NCBI RefSeq assembly: GCF_036231965.1
Contig: NZ_CP109499.1
Coordinates: 5,456,001 to 5,520,000, forward strand
From: Streptomyces sp. NBC_01428
Lineage (GTDB): Bacteria > Actinomycetota > Actinomycetes > Streptomycetales > Streptomycetaceae
Length of the DNA: 64,000 nucleotides
Direction: 5' to 3'
A program made the translations under genes and the position numbers. The notes below the pieces were generated by a model that was given only the letters and a program-made list of their open reading frames with translations, was not told where the DNA came from and made no database searches. Below are positions 16,184 to 25,707 of the stretch, one piece after another (the stretch's first letter is position 1; each line of letters opens with the position of its first letter).

Positions 16184-17464
16184 GTGCCGTCCATCGACGT
16201 CGTCGTAGCCCGGGAAATCCTGGACTCCCGAGGCAACCCCACGGTCGAGGTCGAGGTCGGCCTCGACGACGGCAGCACGGGTCGTGCCGCCGTTCCGTCC
16301 GGCGCCTCCACCGGTGCCTTCGAGGCCATCGAGCTCCGTGACGGTGACCCCAACCGTTACCAGGGCAAGGGTGTCGAGAAGGCCGTCCTCGCCGTCATCG
16401 AGCAGATCGGCCCGGAGCTCGTCGGCTACGACGCCACCGAGCAGCGCCTGATCGACCAGGCGATGTTCGACCTGGACGCCACCGACAACAAGGGCTCGCT
16501 CGGCGCCAACGCGATCCTCGGCGTCTCGCTCGCCGTCGCGCACGCCGCCTCCGAGGCGTCCGACCTGCCGCTCTTCCGCTACCTGGGCGGCCCGAACGCG
16601 CACCTGCTGCCCGTTCCGATGATGAACATCCTGAACGGCGGGTCGCACGCCGACTCGAACGTGGACATCCAGGAGTTCATGATCGCCCCGATCGGCGCGG
16701 AGTCGTTCTCGGAGGCCCTGCGCTGGGGCGCCGAGATCTACCACACGCTCAAGAAGGTGCTGAAGACCAAGGGCTTGTCGACCGGCCTCGGTGACGAGGG
16801 CGGCTTCGCCCCGAACCTGGAGTCCAACCGCGCCGCCCTCGACCTCATCGTCGAGGCCATCAAGCAGGCCGGTTACATCCCCGGTGAGCAGATCGGCCTC
16901 GCGCTCGACGTCGCCGCGTCCGAGTTCTACAAGGACGGCAAGTACGAGTTCGAGGGCAAGTCCCGCTCGGCCGCCGAGATGACGGAGTACTACGAGGAGC
17001 TCGTCTCCGCGTACCCGCTCGTCTCCATCGAGGACCCGCTGTACGAGGACGACTGGGCCGGCTGGAAGGTCATCACCGACCGGCTGGGCGACAAGGTCCA
17101 GATCGTCGGCGACGACCTCTTCGTCACCAACCCGGAGCGTCTGGCCCGCGGCATCGAGGAGGGCTCCGCCAACGCCCTGCTCGTCAAGGTCAACCAGATC
17201 GGCTCGCTGACCGAGACGCTGGACGCCGTCGAGCTGGCCCAGCGCAACGGCTTCAAGTGCATGATGTCCCACCGCTCCGGCGAGACCGAGGACGTCACCA
17301 TCGCCGACCTCGCGGTCGCCGTGAACTGCGGCCAGATCAAGACCGGCGCCCCGGCTCGCTCGGACCGCGTCGCCAAGTACAACCAGCTGCTGCGCATCGA
17401 GGAGATCCTCGACGACGCCGCGGTGTACGCCGGCCGCAGCGCCTTCCCCCGCTTCAAGGGCTGA
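16184..17464 (+). CDS. eno: Enolase (phosphopyruvate hydratase)
   Basis: 426 residues, the usual bacterial length. Converts 2-phosphoglycerate to phosphoenolpyruvate in glycolysis, in the cytoplasm, with Mg2+. Visible motifs: AREILDSRGNPTVEVEV at the N-terminus, SGASTGAFEA, LGANAILGVSLA, GDEGGFAPN, metal ligands in SIEDPL and GDDLFVTN, catalytic Lys in LLVKVNQIG, and signature MMSHRSGETEDVTIADL. GTG 16184 is chosen because GAAGGAGA lies 6 bases upstream and the protein then begins MPSIDVVVARE as in Streptomyces enolases. Confidence 0.98.
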   Translation: MPSIDVVVAREILDSRGNPTVEVEVGLDDGSTGRAAVPSGASTGAFEAIELRDGDPNRYQGKGVEKAVLAVIEQIGPELVGYDATEQRLIDQAMFDLDATDNKGSLGANAILGVSLAVAHAASEASDLPLFRYLGGPNAHLLPVPMMNILNGGSHADSNVDIQEFMIAPIGAESFSEALRWGAEIYHTLKKVLKTKGLSTGLGDEGGFAPNLESNRAALDLIVEAIKQAGYIPGEQIGLALDVAASEFYKDGKYEFEGKSRSAAEMTEYYEELVSAYPLVSIEDPLYEDDWAGWKVITDRLGDKVQIVGDDLFVTNPERLARGIEEGSANALLVKVNQIGSLTETLDAVELAQRNGFKCMMSHRSGETEDVTIADLAVAVNCGQIKTGAPARSDRVAKYNQLLRIEEILDDAAVYAGRSAFPRFKG

Positions 17465-17493
17465 GCACCACCCGCTCCTTAGGAAGCGTCGTA

Positions 17494-17538
17494 CGTACGT
17501 CCCCGTACTCGGTCCCGTACCGTGTGCGGGGACGTACG
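17494..17538 (+). terminator. Hairpin between eno and divIC
   Basis: 12-bp perfect stem CGTACGTCCCCG / CGGGGACGTACG with a 21-base loop, 30 bases after the eno stop. It may end or attenuate eno transcription before the next gene. Confidence 0.5.
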
Positions 17539-17588
17539 CACGTGACGGGCCCGCACCACGGTGGGCCGGTACTGGGGAGGCGGGACTC

Positions 17589-18065
17589 ATGGCCGTGAAG
17601 GACCGGGACCGGTTCTCCACCTCGACCAGGCTCAAGCTGCTCGGCGAGCAGACGGCGGCCCGGGTCTACCGCTCCCAGACCAAACGGCAGGCCCGCCGTT
17701 CCCGGCTCACCGGCCGGGCCGCGCTCCTCGCTCTCGTCCTGTGCTCCCTGATCGTCGCGCTCGCCTATCCCATGCGGCAGTACGTCTCCCAGCGTGCCGA
17801 GGTCGCCGACCTGGAGCACCGTCAGGAGCAGGCCCGTCAGCGGGTCGAGCAACTGCGTGACCTGAAGGCCCGCTGGCAGGACGACGCGTACGCCGAGCAC
17901 CAGATCCGGCAGCGGCTGCACTACGTCATGCCGGGCGAGAACGGCTACATCGTGGTCGACCCGGACGCGGCGAAGCAGGCCCGCGCCGGCCAGGGTGCCG
18001 CCGACCGCCCCTGGTACACCAACGTCTGGGACGGCGTGGACAAGTCCGACGCCGCCGACCAGTGA
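17589..18065 (+). CDS. divIC: DivIC/FtsB-family septum formation initiator
   Basis: 158 residues. A basic cytoplasmic N-tail (about 1-42), one transmembrane helix (about 43-63, AALLALVLCSLIVALAYP), a coiled coil (QRAEVADLEHRQEQARQRVEQLRDLKARW, about 68-98) and the conserved DDAYAEHQIRQRLHYVMPGENGYIVV block. The family links FtsL and FtsQ in the divisome and acts at sporulation septa in Streptomyces. Gene order eno-divIC-DUF501-ppx is typical of actinobacteria. Confidence 0.92.
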   Translation: MAVKDRDRFSTSTRLKLLGEQTAARVYRSQTKRQARRSRLTGRAALLALVLCSLIVALAYPMRQYVSQRAEVADLEHRQEQARQRVEQLRDLKARWQDDAYAEHQIRQRLHYVMPGENGYIVVDPDAAKQARAGQGAADRPWYTNVWDGVDKSDAADQ

Positions 18066-18093
18066 CGAACCCCTGAACTGACCAGAAAGACAC

Positions 18094-18738
18094 GTGACTC
18101 ACGGCATGGAAACGCCACCGCCGACCACCCCGCGCACCGAGCCCACCGACGCCGACGTCGAGGCCTTCAAGCAGCAGCTCGGCCGGCCGCCGCGCGGGCT
18201 GCGCGCGATCGCGCACCGCTGCCCCTGCGGTCAGCCCGACGTGGTGGAGACGGCGCCCCGCCTCCCCGACGGCACCCCCTTCCCGACCACGTACTACCTG
18301 ACGTGCCCCCGGGCGGCGTCCGCGATCGGGACCCTGGAGGCCAACGGGGTCATGAAGGAGATGACGGACCGGCTGGCGACCGACCCGGAACTGGCCGCCG
18401 CCTACCGCGCCGCCCACGAGGACTACATCGCGCGCCGTGACGCCATCGAGGTCCTGGCGGGCTTCCCGAGCGCGGGCGGCATGCCGGACCGGGTCAAGTG
18501 CCTGCACGTCCTCGTCGCCCACTCGCTGGCCGCGGGACCGGGCGTGAACCCGCTCGGCGACGAGACCATCGCGATGCTGCCGGAGTGGTGGCGCAAGGGA
18601 GCGTGCGTGACGGTCCCCGGCGCGCCGGCCGGCGAGGGGTGGCAGACGGGGACGACGGAGGACGGCACCGGCCACTTCGCCGTGAAGCCCGTGGAGGCCG
18701 CTGAGACCGCCGAGCCCGTCGAAGGTGACGGCCGGTGA
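18094..18738 (+). CDS. DUF501 domain protein
   Basis: 214 residues; DUF501 core about 25-175 (FKQQLGRPPRGLRAIAHRCPCGQPDVVETAPRLPDGTPFPTTYYLTCP ... VKCLHVLVAHSLAAGPGVNP). The Cys pair CPCG and later Cys and His residues suggest metal binding, but the function is unknown. The gene is nearly always next to ppx in actinobacteria, and here its stop overlaps the ppx GTG by four bases, implying a shared role in polyphosphate or phosphate metabolism. GTG 18094 is used; ATG 18106 is an alternative. Confidence 0.85.
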   Translation: MTHGMETPPPTTPRTEPTDADVEAFKQQLGRPPRGLRAIAHRCPCGQPDVVETAPRLPDGTPFPTTYYLTCPRAASAIGTLEANGVMKEMTDRLATDPELAAAYRAAHEDYIARRDAIEVLAGFPSAGGMPDRVKCLHVLVAHSLAAGPGVNPLGDETIAMLPEWWRKGACVTVPGAPAGEGWQTGTTEDGTGHFAVKPVEAAETAEPVEGDGR

Positions 18739-19676
18739 CCCGCGTCGCCGCGATCGACTGCGGTACGAACTCGATCCGCCTGCTGGTCGCCGACGCGGAC
18801 CCGGAGACCGGGGAACTCGTCGACCTGGACCGCCGGATGACCATCGTCCGGCTCGGCCAGGGCGTCGACCGGACGGGACGGCTCGCCCCGGAGGCGCTGG
18901 AGCGGACGTTCGCCGCGTGCCGCGAGTACGCCGCCGTCATCAAGGAGCACGGCGCCGAGCGGCTCCGCTTCGTGGCCACCTCCGCCTCCCGGGACGCCGA
19001 GAACCGCGACGACTTCGTGCGCGGCGTCCTCGACATCCTCGGCGTCGAACCCGAGGTCATCAGCGGGGACCAGGAGGCGGAGTTCTCCTTCACCGGCGCG
19101 ACCCTGGAACTGAAGGGCAGCGACGACCTGGCCAAGCCGTACCTCGTGGTGGACATCGGCGGCGGCTCGACCGAGTTCGTGGTCGGCGCCGACACGGTGC
19201 GCGCGGCACGCTCCGTGGACGTCGGCTGCGTGCGGATGACGGAGCGGCACCTCGTGTACGACGGCGGCGTCACCGACCCGCCCACCGCCGAGCAGGTCGC
19301 GGCCATGCGCGCCGACATCGAGGCGGCCCTCGACCTCGCCGCCGAGACCGTCCCGCTGCGCGAGGCACGCACGCTCGTCGGCCTGGCGGGCTCGGTCACC
19401 ACGGTCTCGGCGATCGCCCAGGAGCTGCCCGCCTACGACCCCGCGGCCATCCACCACTCGCGGATCCCCGTCGAGCGGGTCCGCGAGATCACCGAGTGGC
19501 TGCTGCGCTCCACCCACGCCGAGCGCGCGGCCGTCCCCTCCATGCATCCGGGGCGCGTCGACGTGATCGGCGCGGGCGCCCTGGTCCTCCTGTCGATCAT
19601 GGAGCGCACCGGCGCCCGGGAGGTCGTCGTGAGCGAGCACGACATCCTCGACGGCATCGCCTGGTCGGTGGCCTAG
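18735..19676 (+). CDS. ppx: Exopolyphosphatase (Ppx/GppA family)
   Basis: 313 residues, the short actinobacterial form. ASKHA phosphatase fold: AAIDCGTNSIRLLVAD (phosphate-1 loop) at the N-terminus, SASRDAENRDDF, catalytic-Glu region ISGDQEAEFSF and VVDIGGGSTEFVVG (phosphate-2). It releases phosphate from polyphosphate ends or from pppGpp, linking to the stringent response. Translationally coupled to the DUF501 gene. Confidence 0.9.
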   Translation: MTRVAAIDCGTNSIRLLVADADPETGELVDLDRRMTIVRLGQGVDRTGRLAPEALERTFAACREYAAVIKEHGAERLRFVATSASRDAENRDDFVRGVLDILGVEPEVISGDQEAEFSFTGATLELKGSDDLAKPYLVVDIGGGSTEFVVGADTVRAARSVDVGCVRMTERHLVYDGGVTDPPTAEQVAAMRADIEAALDLAAETVPLREARTLVGLAGSVTTVSAIAQELPAYDPAAIHHSRIPVERVREITEWLLRSTHAERAAVPSMHPGRVDVIGAGALVLLSIMERTGAREVVVSEHDILDGIAWSVA

Positions 19677-20132
19677 GCCGGTCGCCCGGGCGGTGGCCTG
19701 GGTCTCCTTTGCTACCGATCAGTAGCCTCGGCTGAGCAGGTCGGCTAGCGTATGAGCGGGTCCGAGGGGGTCGGGAGAGCCCCTCGGGCGCACCGCGCCG
19801 AGAAAGTTCGTGAAGTTCTTCACAAGGAAAAAACCCCTGCTGGGCGTGGAAGGGGCCGGTTGGGCCTCCGAGCGGGGTCCGGTCACCCCCGGAGCGGGTT
19901 CAACGGCGCGTTGCGGGCGCGTTTCCGGTCGGTGAAACAGAGGAGTTGCCCACTGGGCCGAACGGGTCGGAGTGCAGCTCACGCGGTGTTGACAAGGGTA
20001 CGAACCGTACGCGTGCCGCCCTCGCGGACCATGACCTCGATCATGCGAGCCGCGCAGTGTAGCAGAGCACCTGCCCAAGCTTGTGAAGGGGCGCACGAGC
20101 GACCCCCCATGACCGGGTGGATACTCGATGGC
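19677..20132 (+). promoter_or_regulatory. 456-bp regulatory gap upstream of ndh
   Basis: No gene is seen. The stretch holds several dyad elements: GCTAC-CGATCA-GTAGC (19710-19725), the Rex-like site listed separately, and GTACG-AAC-CGTAC (19999-20011) just after a TTGACA (19989-19994) for which no good -10 is visible at 17-18 bases. A GGATAC/GATACT -10-like motif (about 20119-20125) lies 8 bases before the ATG. Confidence 0.5.
19808..19825. promoter_or_regulatory. Rex operator (ROP)-like site
   Basis: TCGTGA-AGTTCT-TCACAA matches the Rex consensus TTGTGA-N6-TCACAA at 11 of 12 positions. Rex is the NADH/NAD+-sensing repressor of respiratory genes, and the downstream gene is NDH-2, a logical target. 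Confidence 0.6.
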
Positions 20133-21527
20133 ATGAGCACCACGGAGCGTCCCAGGATCCTCGTAGTAGGCGGTGGGTACGTAGGCCTGTACGCAGCTCG
20201 GCGCATTCTCAAGAAGATGCGCTACGGAGAGGCGACCGTCACGGTCGTCGACCCCCGGTCGTACATGACCTACCAGCCCTTCCTCCCCGAAGCCGCCGCC
20301 GGCAGCATCTCCCCTCGGCACGTCGTCGTCCCGCTGCGACGCGTGCTGCCGAAGGCGGAGGTCCTCACCGGCCGGGTCACCACCATCGACCAGGACCGCA
20401 AGGTAGCCACGATCGCCCCCCTCGTGGGCGAGGCGTACGAGCTGCCTTTCGACTACCTCGTCATCGCGATGGGCGCGGTCTCCCGCACCTTCCCGATCCC
20501 CGGCCTCGCCGAGCAGGGCATCGGCATGAAGGGCATCGAGGAGGCCATCGGCCTGCGCAACCACGTCCTCGAGCAGCTCGACAAGGCTGACTCCACCACG
20601 GACGAGGACGTCCGCCGCAAGGCGCTGACCTTCGTCTTCGTGGGCGGCGGATTCGCCGGCGCCGAGACCATCGGCGAGGTCGAGGACATGGCCCGCGACG
20701 CGGCCAAGTACTACAGCAGCGTGTCCCGCGAGGACATGCGCTTCATCCTCGTCGACGCCGCGGACAAGATCCTCCCCGAGGTCGGTCCGAAGCTCGGTCA
20801 GTACGGCAAGGAGCACCTGGAGAGCCGCGGTGTGGAGATCTACCTCTCCACCTCCATGGACTCCTGCGTCGACGGTCACGTGGTGCTGAAGAACGGCCTC
20901 GAGGTCGACTCCAACACCATCGTGTGGACGGCCGGCGTCAAGCCGAACCCCGTTCTCTCCCGCTTCGGTCTGCCGCTGGGCCCGCGCGGTCACGTGGACA
21001 CGCAGACCACCCTCCAGGTGCAGGGCACGGACTACATCTGGGCCGCGGGCGACAACGCCCAGGTGCCGGACATGGCCGCCCGCAAGGCCGGCGTCGAGAA
21101 CGCCTGGTGCCCGCCGAACGCCCAGCACGCGCTGCGTCAGGCCAAGGTGCTCGGCGACAACGTGGTCTCCGGTATGCGGGGCTTCCCGCAGAAGGAGTAC
21201 GCGCACTCCAACAAGGGTGCGGTGGCCGGTCTCGGCCTCCACAAGGGCGTCGCGATGATCGTCATGGGCAAGATGAAGATCAAGCTCAAGGGCCGTCTCG
21301 CCTGGTACATGCACCGTGGCTACCACGGTCTGGCCATGCCGACCTGGAACCGCAAGATCCGCGTCTTCGCGGACTGGACGCTCGCCATGTTCCTCAAGCG
21401 CGAGGTGGTCTCGCTCGGCGCCATGGAGACGCCGCGCGAGGAGTTCTACGAGGCTGCCAAGCCGGCTCCGGCCGCCGCGGCCCCGGCGTCCGCCGCCAAG
21501 TCCGAGGAGAAGGCCAAGGCCTCCTGA
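20133..21527 (+). CDS. ndh: Type II NADH dehydrogenase (NDH-2)
   Basis: 464 residues. Two Rossmann folds: FAD site ILVVGGGYVGLYAARR (about 9-24) and NADH site FVFVGGGFAGAETIGEVED (about 168-186); YIWAAGDNAQVPD is the FAD-contacting ATG-like motif. The C-terminus (TWNRKIRVFADWTLAMFLKREVVSL) is the amphipathic membrane anchor, followed by an Ala/Lys tail. A non-proton-pumping enzyme that passes electrons from NADH to menaquinone on the inner face of the membrane. The ATG follows a long regulatory gap with a Rex-like site. Confidence 0.93.
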   Translation: MSTTERPRILVVGGGYVGLYAARRILKKMRYGEATVTVVDPRSYMTYQPFLPEAAAGSISPRHVVVPLRRVLPKAEVLTGRVTTIDQDRKVATIAPLVGEAYELPFDYLVIAMGAVSRTFPIPGLAEQGIGMKGIEEAIGLRNHVLEQLDKADSTTDEDVRRKALTFVFVGGGFAGAETIGEVEDMARDAAKYYSSVSREDMRFILVDAADKILPEVGPKLGQYGKEHLESRGVEIYLSTSMDSCVDGHVVLKNGLEVDSNTIVWTAGVKPNPVLSRFGLPLGPRGHVDTQTTLQVQGTDYIWAAGDNAQVPDMAARKAGVENAWCPPNAQHALRQAKVLGDNVVSGMRGFPQKEYAHSNKGAVAGLGLHKGVAMIVMGKMKIKLKGRLAWYMHRGYHGLAMPTWNRKIRVFADWTLAMFLKREVVSLGAMETPREEFYEAAKPAPAAAAPASAAKSEEKAKAS

Positions 21528-21554
21528 CCGAGGTCCGCCGACCTCCGGTCACCG

Positions 21555-21608
21555 AACGCCCCGAAGGGGCCGCCCGCCATCCGTGGTGCGGGCGGCCCCT
21601 TCGGCGTT
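21555..21608. terminator. Large hairpin terminator after ndh
   Basis: A long stem (17 bp plus a 4-bp outer stem beyond a 2-base bulge) with a 10-base loop. A second hairpin, GGCTGTCCGCC-GGCC-GGGCGGACAGCC, follows at about 21614-21641. Confidence 0.75.
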
Positions 21609-21779
21609 CCCGGGGGCTGTCCGCCGGCCGGGCGGACAGCCGGGGCGAACCGGCACAGAAAGCATGGTGTGTACACGTATTTTGCCAAGCCGTGACGCGA
21701 GGAGGGGACTGCGCGAGGGGCGGGTAGGTGTTTACGTGGTGTTGGAGCGTTCGGGAGTGTTGTCTCGGAGGTGTACGTC

Positions 21780-23069
21780 ATGCAGGACGCCGCGCCGCGG
21801 CTGAAGAGCCTTGTCGAACAGTTGATGGGAGCTCCGCTCCCGCTGCGCATCCGTGCCTGGGACGGTTCCGAGGCCGGGCCGCCCGGCGCTCCGGCACTCG
21901 TCGTGCGCAACCGCCGGGCCCTGCGCCGGCTGCTGTGGAAGCCGGGCGAGCTGGGCCTCGCGCGGGCCTGGGTCTCCGGCGACCTGGGCGTGGAGGGCGA
22001 CCTCTACACCGCCCTCGGCCACCTGTCCGGGCTGGTCTGGGAACGGGGCGAGGACGCCCGGGGGCTCGGCGAGGCCCTGCGCGACCCGGAGGTGCGTGCC
22101 GCGGTGCGCGGGCTGGTGAAGCTGGCCGGGCCGCCGCTGCCGCCCGCGCCGCCCGCGGAGGAGATGCGCAGACGCCGCCACCTGCACACCAAGCGCAGCG
22201 ACAGACGCGCCATCAGCCACCACTACGACGTGGGCAACGACTTCTACGAGATCGTCCTCGGCCCCTCGATGGTCTACTCGTGCGCCTACTGGCAGGACGG
22301 CGGCACCCTGGAGTGTGCCCAGCGCGACAAGCTCGGACTCATCGCCCGCAAGCTCGACCTGAAGCCCGGTCAGCGGCTCCTCGACGTCGGCTGCGGCTGG
22401 GGCTCGATGGCCATTCACGCCGCCCGCGAGCACGGCGTGACCGTGGTCGGGGTGACGCTGTCCCAGGAGCAGGCCGCCTACGCCCGCAAGCGGGTCGCCG
22501 AGGAGGGCTTGACCGACAAGGTGGAGATCCGGGTGCAGGACTACCGGGACGTCACCGACGGGCCCTTCGACGCGATCTCCTCCATCGGGATGGCCGAACA
22601 CGTGGGCGCCGAGCGCTACCTGGAGTACGCCGAGGTGCTGAACCGCCTGCTCAGGCCCGGCGGACGGCTTCTGAACCACCAGATCGGCCGGCGGCCCCGG
22701 CGCGACGAGTCGGCGTACGCCGTCGACGAGTTCATCGACGCCTACGTCTTCCCCGACGGCGAACTCGCGCCCGTCGGCACCACCGTGACCCAGCTGGAGC
22801 GGGCCGGGTTCGAGGTGCGCGACGTGGAGTCCATCCGTGAGCACTACGCGCTCACGCTGCGCCGCTGGGTCGCCAACCTGGAGGCCGACTGGACCCGCGC
22901 CGTCCACCTCACGAGCCCCGGCCGCGCCCGGGTCTGGCGGCTGTACATGGCGGCCAGCGCCCTGGCCTTCGAGCGCAACAACATCGGCGTCAACCAGGTC
23001 CTGGCGGTGAAGACACCGGAGGGAACCGGAGCGTCCGGGATGCCGCTGCGGGCGAGAACCTGGAACTGA
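21780..23069 (+). CDS. cfa: Cyclopropane-fatty-acyl-phospholipid synthase-family methyltransferase
   Basis: 429 residues. An N-terminal about 140-residue cap (lipid-binding) precedes the SAM-dependent fold: AISHHYDVGNDFYEIVLGPSMVYSCAYW, motif I LLDVGCGWGSMAIHAA, and SSIGMAEHVG. The family adds a methylene or methyl group from SAM to double bonds of membrane-lipid acyl chains. ATG 21780 follows GGAGG by 9 bases. Its neighbours (ndh, an ABC exporter) do not form an obvious operon with it. The substrate may be another unsaturated lipid; the CFA call is by family. Confidence 0.9.
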   Translation: MQDAAPRLKSLVEQLMGAPLPLRIRAWDGSEAGPPGAPALVVRNRRALRRLLWKPGELGLARAWVSGDLGVEGDLYTALGHLSGLVWERGEDARGLGEALRDPEVRAAVRGLVKLAGPPLPPAPPAEEMRRRRHLHTKRSDRRAISHHYDVGNDFYEIVLGPSMVYSCAYWQDGGTLECAQRDKLGLIARKLDLKPGQRLLDVGCGWGSMAIHAAREHGVTVVGVTLSQEQAAYARKRVAEEGLTDKVEIRVQDYRDVTDGPFDAISSIGMAEHVGAERYLEYAEVLNRLLRPGGRLLNHQIGRRPRRDESAYAVDEFIDAYVFPDGELAPVGTTVTQLERAGFEVRDVESIREHYALTLRRWVANLEADWTRAVHLTSPGRARVWRLYMAASALAFERNNIGVNQVLAVKTPEGTGASGMPLRARTWN

Positions 23070-23107
23070 CCCCGGGGACGGCCGGGCAGCAGCCCGCGGT
23101 GCCCCAA

Positions 23108-23149
23108 GGGTGAGAGCCCCGTTCCGTGTCGGGAACGGGGCCCTCACCC
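23108..23149. terminator. Bidirectional terminator between convergent cfa and ABC permease genes
   Basis: Stem GGGTGAG and GCCCCGTTCC pairing with GGGAACGGGG and CCTCACCC, with one bulged base and a 5-base loop, between two convergent stop codons. Confidence 0.8.
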
Positions 23150-23178
23150 CTCGTGCGTCCGGTCGTGCGCCCGGGCCG

Positions 23179-25707
23179 CTACTCCGACTTGATGGCCGTC
23201 AGCATGTTCAGGCGGGCCGCGCGGCGGGCCGGCCACAGCGCCGCGAGCACGCCCACCGCCGCCGCGAGGAGGAGGAAGACCGCCATCCGGCCCCAGGGCA
23301 GCACCAGTTCGTACGTCGGCATCTTGCTGCCGATCAGCTCCCCGGCCGCCCAGCCGAAGAACACGCCGAGACCGATCCCGAGGACACCGCCGAAGAGCGA
23401 GATGACCAGGGACTCCAGCCGGACCATCCGCTTGATGCCCTTGCGGTCCAGGCCGATCGCGCGGAGCATCCCGATCTCCTGCGAGCGCTCGAAGACCGAC
23501 ATCGCGAGGGTGTTGATGACGCCGAGGACGGCGACGATCACGGCCATCGCGAGCAGTCCGTAGAGCATGTTGAGCATCAGCGTGAACATCTTGGCGATGC
23601 TGTCGGAGAGGTCCTTCTTGCTCTGGACCTGGATCGCCGGGTTGTCGCCGAGGGCCTTCTCCAGCCGGTTCTTGGCCGCGTCCGAGGCGCCGCCCGCCGT
23701 CTTCACCATGACCTGCATGTCGGAGACGCGGCTCTGGTGCGGGGCGAGCGTGGCGTTGTCCAGGATGATGCCCCGGATCAGCTCGTTGCCCTCGTAGACC
23801 CCGGCGACGGTCAGGTTCTGCCGCTTGCCGTCCTCGTAGGAGACGCGGAAGGCGGAGCCGGCCTTCCAGCCGTGCGACGCGGCCGTGTCCGCGTCGACCA
23901 CCACGCGCGGGCCGCCGACCGTGAACGAGCCGTCCTTGACGGTGAGATCGGTGAGCTTGCCGATGGCCGCGCCGTTGACGCCGGTCAGGTACTCGGTCTG
24001 CCGGTCGATGCGGGAGGGCGCGTTGCGCAGCGGGCTGACGTCGGTGACCCCGTCGGCCCCGGTGAGCTTCTTCTCGACGTCCGGGGAGAGCGAGTTGCCG
24101 TTCGCCATCGAGACGACGTAGTCCGCGCTGACCGCCGAACTGGCCATCTTGTCGATCGACTTCTGCAGACTGCCCGCCATCACCGTCATACCGGTGATCA
24201 GGGTGAGGCCGATCATCAGCGCCGAGGCGGTGGCCGCCGTACGGCGCGGGTTGCGCACCGAGTTCTGCCGGGCCAGCTTCCCCGAGATGCCGAAGATCCG
24301 CAGGACGGGGGCCGCCGCGGCGATCAGCGGGCGGGACAGCAGCGGGGTGAGGACGAAGACGCCGATGATGAGCAGGACCGCGCCGAAGCCCATCGGGGCC
24401 TGGCCGTCCGAGCCGTCCATCGTCGTCGCGGCCAGGACGACGGCGACACCGGCGGCGGCGAACAGGGCGCCGATCGTGTTCCGCAGCACCAGGGACTTCG
24501 TCGTCGCCTTCGCGTGCACGCTGCTCATCGCGGCGACGGGCGGGATCTTCGCGGCCCGGCGGCCGGGCAGCCAGGCGGCGAGCATCGTGATGAGGACGCC
24601 GACGAGCAGCGCGGTGGCGACCGTGCCGGGGGACACGACGAGCGGGCCGTCCGGGACGGTGGCGCCGAGCGTGCCCATCAGGGAGCGCATGCCCGCGCCG
24701 ATGCCGATGCCCGCGGCGAGTCCGGTGACCGCGGCGACCGCGCCGACCACGAAGGCCTCGAGCAGCACGGACCGGGTGACCTGGCGGCGGGAGGCGCCGA
24801 CCGCGCGCAGCAGGGCCAGCTCCTTGGTGCGCTGCGCGACCAGCATGGTGAACGTGTTCGCGATGATGAACGTGCCGACGAAGAGCGCGATCCCGGCGAA
24901 GACGAGCAGGCCCGTCTTCATGCCGCTCATCGACGAGGAGATCATCTCGGCCTGGTCGTCGGCGAGTTGCCGGCCGGTGGTCGTGGACGCGACCTCCTTG
25001 GGCACGACCTCGTCGAGCGCGGTGCGCAGCGCCGTCTGGCTGGTGCCGGCGGCGGCCTTCACGTCGATCTCGTCGTACGAGCCGACGGAGTGGAACAGCT
25101 TCTGGGCGGTCTCCGTGTCGAACAGCGCGAGGCTGCCGCCCGCGGCGACGTTGCCGTCGTCGGTGGTGAAGATGCCGGTGACGACGGGTTCGAGGACGGG
25201 ACCGTCGACCGACAGCCGGACGGTGTCGCCGACGTGGTAGCCGGCGCGCTGCGCGGTCTCGGCGTCGATCGCCACCTCGCCGGTGCCGTGCGGGGCGTGA
25301 CCGGCCGTCAGCGGGTAGCGGGGGTCCTTGTCGCCCCAGTAGTTGCCGCCCTGCGACTGGAATCCGCCGCCGATGAGCTTGCCGTCCTTGTCGGCGATGG
25401 CGGTGAAGCCGTCGACCACGCCGATGGCGGAGGCGGCGCCCGGTGTCCGGGCCGCCTTGTCGAGCAGCGGCCGGGTCAGCTTGTGGGTCGCGCCGACGGT
25501 GTCTCCCCTGTCCTCGGCGCTCTCCGGGCGGATGGCGACGTCGACCTGGTCGAAGCCCTTGGCGGAGCTCTTCTGGTAGGCGTCCGAGATGGTGTTGGTG
25601 AAGACCAGGGTCCCCGACACGAACGCCACGCCGAGCAGTACGGCGAGCACGGTCATCAGGAGCCTGGCCTTGTGCGCGAGCACGGTGCGCAAGGCGGTAC
25701 GGAACAT
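23179..25707 (-). CDS. MacB/FtsX-type ABC transporter permease
   Basis: 842 residues with two FtsX modules: a TM helix at the N-terminus (about 16-38), a periplasm-facing MacB-PCD domain (about 45-240), three TM helices (about 255-385), a central TM pair, a second extracytoplasmic domain (about 500-690) and three C-terminal TM helices, ending in the RRAARLNMLTAIKSE motif of this family. It forms a mechanotransmission-type exporter with the ATPase encoded just upstream (133-bp gap). The substrate is unknown; relatives export peptides or lipids, or contribute to antibiotic resistance. Confidence 0.9.
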   Translation of the reverse strand: MFRTALRTVLAHKARLLMTVLAVLLGVAFVSGTLVFTNTISDAYQKSSAKGFDQVDVAIRPESAEDRGDTVGATHKLTRPLLDKAARTPGAASAIGVVDGFTAIADKDGKLIGGGFQSQGGNYWGDKDPRYPLTAGHAPHGTGEVAIDAETAQRAGYHVGDTVRLSVDGPVLEPVVTGIFTTDDGNVAAGGSLALFDTETAQKLFHSVGSYDEIDVKAAAGTSQTALRTALDEVVPKEVASTTTGRQLADDQAEMISSSMSGMKTGLLVFAGIALFVGTFIIANTFTMLVAQRTKELALLRAVGASRRQVTRSVLLEAFVVGAVAAVTGLAAGIGIGAGMRSLMGTLGATVPDGPLVVSPGTVATALLVGVLITMLAAWLPGRRAAKIPPVAAMSSVHAKATTKSLVLRNTIGALFAAAGVAVVLAATTMDGSDGQAPMGFGAVLLIIGVFVLTPLLSRPLIAAAAPVLRIFGISGKLARQNSVRNPRRTAATASALMIGLTLITGMTVMAGSLQKSIDKMASSAVSADYVVSMANGNSLSPDVEKKLTGADGVTDVSPLRNAPSRIDRQTEYLTGVNGAAIGKLTDLTVKDGSFTVGGPRVVVDADTAASHGWKAGSAFRVSYEDGKRQNLTVAGVYEGNELIRGIILDNATLAPHQSRVSDMQVMVKTAGGASDAAKNRLEKALGDNPAIQVQSKKDLSDSIAKMFTLMLNMLYGLLAMAVIVAVLGVINTLAMSVFERSQEIGMLRAIGLDRKGIKRMVRLESLVISLFGGVLGIGLGVFFGWAAGELIGSKMPTYELVLPWGRMAVFLLLAAAVGVLAALWPARRAARLNMLTAIKSE

